Positions 57,301 to 64,000 of a stretch of DNA of 64,000 bases are shown here, in pieces. Source of the DNA: Sipunculus nudus (Eukaryota; Annelida; Sipuncula; Golfingiida; Sipunculidae); the NCBI GenBank assembly GCA_026874595.1, contig CM049318.1, positions 18,710,241 through 18,774,240 on the forward strand, written 5' to 3'. Made by a program: the position numbers and the translations under genes. Each line of letters opens with the position of its first letter. The stretch's first letter is position 1. The notes beneath the pieces were generated by a model that saw nothing but the letters and a program-made list of their open reading frames with translations, was not told the origin of the DNA and searched no databases.

Positions 57301-60300
57301 ACAATGAATTCAATGCTTGTGGAAGGGACCGCATTGTTTTCTTGTTTATTCATCGTTCGACCGAAATTGCCAATTTGCAAAACCGAGCACATGTGCTCAA
57401 ATGTTTCCTCTATTATTCATTAAGATTGTTCATATATCATATATTATTATGTATTATACATTTGAGCACTGATTGAAGATTGAAGGGAAAACTCACGAAA
57501 TTTTGGTACTTAAGTGAGTATTATCGTAAAGTAACATTGTAATATGTTTCGAGATCATTTTACAAACATGCAAAAGCTATATTTAACATAAAAGTTCTAA
57601 AAGTCCATAATGCGTTTATTTTATGCATTTTTAGATATGCATGTAAATTTAAGTAAAATCATTTAAATTCTTTAATTATAATTTCTTAAGCACAACTATT
57701 TACGCTTTTTTTTCTGACTTCACAACTCATATGTTTACGTGTATATACAAGTAATATGCTTTTGAATCATGGAAGACTATATTTTTTTTTCAAAAAGGCG
57801 TACGACAAATTTTTGGTTATTATAAGGGTTTATCGTTACTAGGAGAGAGAGAAAAAACTGGAAACATGGGGAGAAATGTAGGTTATGCGTTCAGCAACTC
57901 AATGTAGGACACAAAGTAAGCCGGAAAAATTACATTAAACCGCAAAATGCAAATGTTTTAATGATGAACGCTACATCTAACAGCTCTTGAAAATGGTGTA
58001 TCACTGATAGGAGAGGAAGTTTACGGAAAAGTTGTGTTGACAGTTGAGAAGAAGCTGTTGGAACAATTTGCCCGGGTAGTTATCCCTAAAGAAAAAAGGA
58101 GAAAATATTTGCAATATGGGCAGCCTTATGGGTTCAGCAACATTACTGAGGATTGTAAGCCAGATATAATTACGTTATCCCCCCCCCCCCCCATAACTTT
58201 AAAGGCTTTATCAGTGATAAGAGAAACCTTTTGAAAAGTAAGAATTTCACTGGAAAACAAGCTTCAAAATCATGGAAAAGTAGAGATATCCATAAGGTTA
58301 CAGTAGAGATAGTAGTAGCCTGGCGCAGCAGCATGTAATATGGACATGAAAATAAGCCAGATAATATTAATTTAAATTGTAGAATGTATTATGATAAGCC
58401 ATGCACGTTTCAACTGTCAGCTCACAGAAAACAAAATTATGGAGGTGGAAAAATATTGCAAACCTGGGCATTCGTTTGTGTTGCATGGCACTATCTCAAT
58501 AGTGGCTCCATTACAGCCATATGTACTACAAGATCGCGTTCGCCGTCGTACGCCAGTTCCGCATGTGACGTTGCAAGAGCTGTAGATGCCCCATGGCCCC
58601 CATATATCTGGAACTTTACATATAGTTCTAATTTAAGGACTCCTTCACTGTACAACGTATGTGCGTTTAGCGATTGTGAATTGCGAATATTCAGTCTTCT
58701 TCAAACCCATGAATCACTGTCGACTGTTAAATGTATTTTAAATATGGAGGGTAAAATAGAGATATAAGTTATATATATATGTGTGTGTGTGTGAGGGTGT
58801 GTGAGGGTGTGAGTGTGTTTAAGTTAATACATTCTTCGATACATTTTCTTAATACATTTCATTTTATACTGAAAACAGAAGTAGAAATAATAATAACAGT
58901 AATGTCGAATAGACTTTACGATAGCAGGGTCCAAGATCACATTCACGGACATCATGAAAGCCTGGCCATACTCTTGGTTGACATGGGGTTTCGATACAAG
59001 CTCGGGATCGCCTTTGTAACCCAAAACCGCATGTTTCAGAACATGAAGACCAGGACGCCCATGGCCCCCATACACCTTAAATGCAAATGTTTAAATTTTG
59101 TTCATTTGTTCAATACAACTAAATTGTAAATCTATGAAAATGGATATAAACAAGCATTCTTTATGTGTTATACAAAATATTATTCATGTATACATTCCTT
59201 AATATTTTATTATTGTCTGTTTTTCTTCCAACATGTCATCAAAGTTATATTATCTTCGAAAATAAATAACGTTTTAATGCACGAAGTCAGAAATCAGAAG
59301 TAGTTTTATGCACTTTTATCTTTTGTTTACATTTTGTTAATTCAAACAATCACGTGTTGAAAATCAATGTTATATACAAAGGTTAATACATTTACCTTCA
59401 CGGCAATATCCACGAGTGAGAGACAAACCATCAATAGCGATATCCCCCTTATCACCGTCACCCCGTGTAGCCTCAAATATAATTGTGTAGTTGCCATTTA
59501 GTCCTGGAATTTCTCTTTGATGTCTCATCCAGTGTCTCTGATTGTCATTCTGCTGTCCTTAAATAATAGATACACGCATATTGACGACTGAAGATGAATG
59601 AACAATATGACCGTTGTTACGGGGTGACATAAAAGCGGACCAAACTGTCTCCCTAGTGAAGCTTGCTTTTCTAGCGAAGCGGTTGGAACGCCGGACATGT
59701 GCGCCACCGACATGGGTTCGAATCCCAAATCGGCCCAGTATTTTCCCCCTGAGCAATTTGTCTTCGTAACGAAATGGGGGCTCGTCCAACGTAACGGTAA
59801 ACTTTGTGGCCCAGGGAATAAGCTCACCAAAGTGTGACTCCTGGGATAATTAGTCTTGTTCTGATAGCCGAACGCTCTGAAGAGGGGTGTGTTACGGGGT
59901 GACATAAAAGCGGACCGAACTGTCTCGCTAGTGAAGCTTGCTTTCTAGCGAAGCGGTTGGAACGCCGGACATGTGCACCATCGACATTAGTTCGAATCCC
60001 GGATCGGCCCATGTTTTCCCCCTGAGCAATTTGTTTTCGTAACACTGAATAAAATATAAAGGAAGATGCTGTATTTATAGTCGCACATAGCCGTTGATGT
60101 CATCTGAATCGGTATATTCACAAACATCGCTATATTTTACGTGTATTATCATTTTCTCAGTGTATATAAGATATTAAATGATGAAACCATCCATACACAA
60201 AAAAATACCTTTTAAATTGATTTTAGGAGGTATAGTTAATATTTTAAAAAATCATATCAAAATCACCTTTTTTATTGAGTAACGTAAATGTAAACACTTG

Positions 60301-61553
60301 GGTAGAGTATCTCACGTGAAGTTTTCCAATATGTCTGCCATACATGTGATACCAGAATCCTAAGCAATACTCCGACTCGTCCTGGGACACTGGCGGTATT
60401 AGGTTGAACACAGCTTTATCACCAGATTCACCGCCAGAAGCTTCTGTGTATAGGTATCTGCCTTCTATAAAATTAAATTTGAACTTTACTTAAAGTACTG
60501 ACAGATTTAGAAAGATCTGTACAACTTTGGTAATAAGACGATTCAAACAAGATACGAAATATAAACCTAAATATATTAAAATGGATTTCAACGCATAAAT
60601 TTATGATAGCGGCCCACTAACTTTGTTTCTTTGTTGTGTACCAGTAAATGGACCGGTGATTATGACACTTACGTGTGTGTTCACCGGCTGTGGTATTATT
60701 AGTAAACGGACCGGTGTTTATGGTACTTTCGTTGGTGTTCACCGGCTATAGTACCAGTAACTGGACCAGTGTTTTTGGTACTTGCGTTATTGTTCAAGGA
60801 CTATAGTCCCAGTAAATAGACCAATATTTATGGTACTCACGCTGGTATTCAACGGCTGTGACATTAGTAAATGGACCAGTGTGTCTTGAACTTATGTTGG
60901 TTTTCTCCGGCTGTGGTATCAGTAAATGGACCGGAGTTTATGACACTTACAAGTGTGGTCTCCGGCTTTGGAATCAGTAAATCGGTCGGTGTTTATGGTA
61001 CAAACCGTTTTTTCAGTTCAAGGGCTTTAGTATCAGTAAACGGACCGGTGTTTCTGCTACTTACGTTGGTGTTCACAGCTGTGGTATCAGTAAATGGACC
61101 GGTTTTTTTATTTATTATTTTTTTTTTACTTAAATTGGTGTTCACCGGCTGTAGTGTCAGTAAATGGATGAGTGTTTTTGGTACTTGCGTTATTATTCAA
61201 GGATTATAGTCCCAGTAAATTGACCAGTGTTTATGGTACTTACGATGGTGTTCATCGGCTGTGGTATCAGAAAATGGACCAGCGGTTCTGGTACTTAGGT
61301 TGATGATTATACCGGCTGTCGTATCAGTAAATAGACCGGTGTTTATGACACGTTTGCGTTGATCAGCTTTGGTATCACTTAATGGACCAGTTATTCTGGT
61401 ACTTACGTTGATGTTCACCGGCTGTGATATCAGTTAATGGACCGGTGTTTCTGGTACTTGTAGAACCATATCCATACAGCCAGATATATTCACTCATCTT
61501 TACAATGTCGATGGAGCGGCAGTCTTTCTCAAATGTACAAGAGATAATTCCAC
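50200..61553 (-). CDS. Multi-MAM domain protein gene
   Basis: At least 14 exons on the minus strand encode four MAM domains (N to C: 61553-59396, 56104-54559, 54224-52466, 51318-50200) with Ser/Thr/Pro-rich linker exons before the second and fourth. Each MAM is split over three exons, all phase 1-1, as in the plus-strand gene. The upstream end is open: the first MAM exon starts in phase 1, so a leader exon must lie above 61553. The last exon runs into TAA at 50200-50202 without a final Cys or a membrane segment. One exon (54559-54703) has an extra base that shifts frame. A secreted adhesion or matrix protein is likely; the exact role is unknown. Confidence 0.82.
51886..51963 (-). CDS. Ser/Thr/Pro-rich linker exon before MAM 4
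   Basis: 78 bases, phase 1-1, between AACTGTAG and AAG/GTAAAG. It encodes [20 protein letters not shown] and KISQ. Probably a spacer like the one at 56441-56533. Confidence 0.7.
52466..54224 (-). CDS. MAM domain 3 (three exons)
   Basis: Exons are 54224-54090, 53641-53450 and 52612-52466. They encode [34 protein letters not shown], then [31 protein letters not shown], then [26 protein letters not shown]. All borders and phases are intact. Confidence 0.92.
54559..56104 (-). pseudogene. MAM domain 2 (three exons; frameshift in the third)
   Basis: Exons are 56104-55970, 55250-55059 and 54703-54559. They encode [32 protein letters not shown], then [30 protein letters not shown], then [18 protein letters not shown]. 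After a run of five A (54650-54646) the proper continuation [20 protein letters not shown] lies one base out of frame. The exon is 145 bases instead of 144, so one extra base explains it. The downstream donor is in the expected phase. Confidence 0.88.
56441..56533 (-). CDS. Ser/Thr/Pro-rich linker exon
   Basis: 93 bases, phase 1-1, between TTCCCAG and CAG/GTAACA. It encodes [20 protein letters not shown] and more of the same composition. Such sequence is a likely O-glycosylated spacer between MAM 1 and MAM 2. A broken copy lies upstream at about 57000. Confidence 0.75.
56999..57076 (-). pseudogene. Decayed copy of the linker exon (acceptor lost)
   Basis: On the minus strand ATACCATCTTCTACGCATTC is followed by an open frame [20 protein letters not shown] and further residues up to a good donor CAG/GTAAAA in the right phase. 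It aligns with the start of the 56441-56533 exon (ATACCATCTTCGGA), but the AG expected just before it is missing: the sequence reads TTCTTATCCACG. No usable AG occurs in the 40 bases above. It is probably a duplicate exon that has lost splicing. Confidence 0.6.
57090..59395 (-). other. Intron-like stretch, no exon recognised
   Basis: A C-run lies at about 58180-58192 and GT-rich sequence at 58770-58820. Open frames at 58384-58767 and 58779-59129 (plus) have no known motif. Confidence 0.5.
59396..61553 (-). CDS. MAM domain 1 (three exons)
   Basis: Exons are 61553-61407, 60464-60267 and 59557-59396. They encode [34 protein letters not shown], then [31 protein letters not shown], then [26 protein letters not shown]. 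The centre is most like MAM-C of the plus-strand gene (YLYTE.S.G..GE). The donor of the first exon is embedded in a minisatellite, and SINE-like copies lie in the second intron. Confidence 0.88.
59616..60043 (+). mobile_element. Tandem pair of tRNA-derived SINE-like units
   Basis: Two copies start GTTACGGGGTGACATAAAAG (59616 and 59891). Each has an A-box-like TAGCGAAGCGGTTGGAACGC and a B-box-like GTTCGAATCCC at tRNA spacing, and reads on to CCCCTGAGCAATTTG and GTAAC. The first copy is followed by about 117 extra bases before the second starts. The units begin GTTAC and end GTAAC. They sit in an intron of MAM 1 of the minus-strand gene. Confidence 0.7.
60651..61441 (-). repeat. 55-bp minisatellite derived from the end of a MAM exon
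   Basis: About 14 units of 51-70 bp (typically 55) follow each other. On the minus strand a unit reads ..ACCGGTCCATTTACTGATACCACAGCCGGTGAACACCAACGTAAGTACC.., which is the 3' end of the MAM-1 exon 61407-61553 plus its splice donor. Several units keep a GTAAGT-like donor. The first unit overlaps the true exon. Confidence 0.92.
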
Positions 61554-62000
61554 CTTAAACAAAAATAATCCATACATTTTTATGCATGTTTCCTTATATT
61601 GTGTTATATGAATCATCTTAAACACTAAAACCTTATCAATAAATAATATCAAATAAAGTTGCTATTCATTTCGTTTGAATTGTTAACAAAATAAGTTACT
61701 GGAAATACTATGTAATTCTGGTAATTTAAAAAACAACTCAATTATGTTCAAAATATTCTCTTATTGAAATATGGTCTTTAGATACTGTTGTTTTACTGAT
61801 ATTGTGCAAACATTACTGGTACAATGTCTAAGAATCCTTATCTTTCATACAATTACAAATTTTACCACCCCTGTTCAACTCGGTTCTCTTACACATACCT
61901 TTTAAATGTTAAATGTCCATTAGAAACTGTCAGACCCGACAGATGTAATACTTCAATTTCCCCGTCACAGTTTAGAGGTTGCCACATACGGGCCTAAATG
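61554..62000 (-). other. Region upstream of MAM 1, no exon recognised
   Basis: The first MAM exon needs an upstream phase-1 donor. I did not find a signal-peptide exon between here and the end of the window. Confidence 0.4.
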
Positions 62001-62017
62001 TAATACATTCTCGTCAC

Positions 62018-62030
62018 CCGCTCTCTCTCT

Positions 62031-62076
<46 letters not shown>

Positions 62077-62174
62077 AAATATATATATATACACTTATAC
62101 ATAGACACAGAGAGATAGAAAGGGATGTATGAATGGCCATGCTGGTTCGTTGTAAAAAGAAATCGAATAGGAAT

Positions 62175-62251
<77 letters not shown>
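62018..62251. repeat. (CT)n and (AT)n microsatellites
   Basis: A (CT)n tract (about 62018-62072) is followed after about 110 bases by an (AC)n(AT)n tract (62175-62250). The latter abuts the Penelope-like terminus. Confidence 0.95.
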
Positions 62252-62255
<4 letters not shown>

Positions 62256-62283
62256 TACAAAATGAAGACGAGTCAAGTATTTT

Positions 62284-62348
62284 CAGACATTTTACTACTA
62301 CGTAGTTTCGTGCAAGATGTTGCTGCACTCGTCAGGTAATGCTGTCTG
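62284..62348 (-). ncRNA. Hammerhead ribozyme motif (type I, Penelope-associated)
   Basis: Minus strand: stem I outer strand CAGACA (62348-62343), inner ATTAC, core CTGACGA (62335-62329), stem II GTGCA/TGCAC (5 bp, 9-base loop), core GAAA (62309-62306), short stem III AC-U/A-GU around ACGT, cleavage triplet GTA (62298-62296), stem I return GTAA and TGTCTG (62289-62284). Stem I has 4 bp, a small internal loop and 6 bp. All core nucleotides of the hammerhead consensus are present. The very short stem III is a feature known from PLE hammerheads, which may act as dimers. Confidence 0.85.
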
Positions 62349-62679
62349 GCTGAGATGGACTAGCATAGATATGCGACCCTGAATGTATATATGTTACTGG
62401 CCTGCTGTGTCACTTGTAACCAAGACTGCTGAGTGTAAATGTGCGCCCTGGGGCAAAGATATACCAGGATCAGATAACGAGAGTCGGGATACGGGAGGGC
62501 TGGGGTCAGAGGTCGCTCTGTGAGGGGGGGGGGGGGGCTGTACTGAGAGCAGTAAGTTACAGTGCTTAAAGACGGCTATATGTGTATAAACATGGGGCTC
62601 TTCATGTGTTTTCTTGCGGCTGTTATGAAAGAAAGGAGAGAGAGAAAAAAAGAAATGGGAGTATCCTATAAACTAAAAT

Positions 62680-63018
62680 CTATGTTATGAAATTCTTAAG
62701 GAGGAATTTGTTCGCATGTCTACAGGCGGTGACGAGTTCGTTCCGTTTATTCAGGGTGGCCAAATGGGGGTTGCAAATGATATAGTATTTTTCCCATAAG
62801 CATAGGTTACATCTGTTGGTAGCGCTGTTATAAGCCTTTGCCTGTTTCAGTATTTTCCATGTGATACTGTAGTCTACACCTTTGTCTTTTAACTGCCATA
62901 TATATTTGCTAAGTTCTGTGTTAAATTTCTTAGATTTGTTCATGAAGGATGATTTGTGATTTGCATATCGTGACTTGAATGAATTTTCTATAATTATAAA
63001 GCTCTGGTGAAATGCCAT
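62680..63018 (-). pseudogene. Penelope-like GIY-YIG endonuclease C-terminal fragment
   Basis: 112 codons include SRYANHKSSFMNKSKKFNTE, LSKYIWQLKDKGVDYSITWK, a Cys pair RCNLCLWEKYYIIC, then LATLNKRNELVTACRHANKF. In PLEs this region follows the GIY-YIG motif and carries the R..H.....S/F.., E.LS.Y.W.L and zinc-binding C..C...C..H residues. The GIY-YIG start itself is missing upstream, so this is a fragment. Its frame is open to the natural end near the C-terminus. Confidence 0.88.
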
Positions 63019-63057
63019 AGAGCACTCTAGTAGTTGTTGCTTGCAGTAAACCTGCAG

Positions 63058-63061
<4 letters not shown>

Positions 63062-63110
<49 letters not shown>
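63062..63110. repeat. (AT)n microsatellite
   Basis: About 48 bases of TA dinucleotides. A second AT tract, interrupted by one CATATAT, lies at 63201-63256. Confidence 0.95.
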
Positions 63111-63114
<4 letters not shown>

Positions 63115-63202
63115 ATCAAGACTTTACCTCTTGATGCCGAGAGAGATCGTCTCTGAAATAGAAAATTTCATTCTTCAGAAATTGTCAAAGATTGGTTTGA
63201 TA

Positions 63203-63259
<57 letters not shown>

Positions 63260-63530
63260 TAAAATGTCACACATATAACTCAAAATATCACCAGAATATC
63301 ACTGGTAAATGAAATACGGGTTTAACTTTAGTCTTTGCATATTGCTTCCTTCATGTTTCCTGAGAAAGAAATTCAATGCAAGTCAAACATTACAAAACCG
63401 TAGTATTAATAAATACAATACAAATAAATGGGAAATATTATAAGCGTTTTGCTTAACTATTGTGTTTATTCGTATTTGTAGAGAATATTACTTTTCAACA
63501 TAAAAGAGCACAAAATCATACCACCAACAG

Positions 63531-63759
63531 AGATTAGTACGTATGGACTCTGAAGGAAGAAAACATATCCTATTCTGTGAAATGGAAAAGCATAGCTATT
63601 GCAAAGCCTATTCCAACACATCCAAAAAATGTAATTTTATGCACCACCGAGAAATATTATATAACATGCCGACCTGATTTGAGTACACTAATCAATAGGA
63701 TCGAGCTGACAACTTCATGCAAAAATCAAACTAAATACCTACTTTGTAACCTTAAGTAA
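63531..63759 (+). pseudogene. Second Penelope-like endonuclease fragment
   Basis: In plus-strand frame: YVWTLKEENISYSVKWKSIA, then ILCTTEKYYITCRPDLSTLI, then NRIELTTSCKNQTKYLLCN. It lines up with the fragment at 62680-63018 (Y.W.LK...I.YS..WK, C..EKYYI.C.P.L.TL..R.EL...C). It lies on the opposite strand and is clearly diverged (first zinc Cys and final His replaced), so it is a separate, older copy. Confidence 0.8.
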
Positions 63760-64000
63760 TTTTAAGCCGACAATAATAAAATTAAATGTGCAGGCTCAAG
63801 AACAACGCCAATGTATGCAGGAACAACCAACTTGACTGCTAAACCATTGAACCCCTGACTGAACCAACACCTGGGGTCTTGATTAACTTTCAGCAAACCA
63901 ACAGAACCTTTTTGCGCTTGGCGCGCCCAGTAACCGTCATAACAAACCAGTCAAGCGATACCAAAAACTGCAGTATACATGCGGTCATTTCAACCGAGAT
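63760..64000. other. Window end, nothing recognised
   Basis: Unremarkable non-coding sequence after the PLE fragment. Confidence 0.4.

Larger units (their letters stand above)
62252..63018 (-). mobile_element. Penelope-like element, 3' part with GIY-YIG endonuclease and hammerhead motif
   Basis: Reading down the minus strand: the C-terminal endonuclease region of a PLE polyprotein (63018-62680), about 330 bases of non-coding sequence, then a hammerhead-type motif at 62348-62284, then an (AT)n tract. This order is what is known of PLEs, whose terminal repeats carry hammerhead ribozymes. The reverse transcriptase is not present in the window on this strand, so the copy is 5' truncated. Confidence 0.8.

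Noticed and set aside
61197-61418. Open minus-strand frame across the minisatellite
   Set aside because: It is a by-product of the 55-bp units derived from the MAM exon; the true exon ends at 61407 with a donor, and the units shift frame relative to each other.
60651-61441. CRISPR-like array
   Set aside because: Units are contiguous and diverged throughout with no distinction between repeats and spacers, and the context is a eukaryotic intron.

Overview
The window is metazoan nuclear DNA, AT-rich, with long introns and many decayed mobile elements. Exon structure, many phase-1 MAM and thrombospondin type-1 (TSP1) exons, tRNA-derived SINEs, Penelope-like elements and large (AT)n arrays fit a lophotrochozoan, most likely a mollusc such as a bivalve. 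That is an inference; no taxon-specific gene is present.

Layout. 1-6392: two copies of a ~1.86 kb repeat separated by 2.7 kb. 6530-9620: a decayed non-LTR retrotransposon (LINE) on the minus strand with endonuclease and reverse transcriptase remnants, followed by a SINE. About 11.9-38.8 kb: a large plus-strand gene of at least 26 recognisable exons (about 1,300 codons) for a probably secreted modular protein with 14 TSP1 repeats and 4 MAM domains, ending at a TAA at 38418-38420 with AATAAA at 38776. Three of its exons carry in-frame stops, and one extra TSP1 exon copy is broken. 38.8-50 kb: no gene seen; SINEs, a Tigger/pogo-type transposon remnant, tandem repeats and a nested palindrome. 50.0-61.6 kb: a minus-strand gene, convergent with the first, with 4 MAM domains and Ser/Thr/Pro-rich linker exons, one frameshifted exon, and a 55-bp minisatellite grown from an exon end. 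62.2-63.8 kb: two Penelope-like element (PLE) fragments, one with a well-formed hammerhead ribozyme motif.

How the parts relate. Almost every exon in both genes starts and ends in phase 1 and has a length divisible by three. Domains can therefore be added, lost or skipped without changing frame, and the window shows this happening: tandem exon duplicates, decayed exon copies, and stop-bearing exons that skipping could bypass. No first coding exon or signal peptide was found for either gene. MAM and TSP1 are extracellular adhesion or matrix modules, so the products are probably secreted or cell-surface proteins; the exact role is unknown.

The most striking items are the hammerhead motif (62284-62348, minus), the exon-derived minisatellite with repeated splice donors (60651-61441), the 38-bp template-switch insertion in repeat copy 2 (5644-5681), the three in-frame stops in frame-neutral exons, and a 3.8-kb foldback structure inside an intron (13799-17585).
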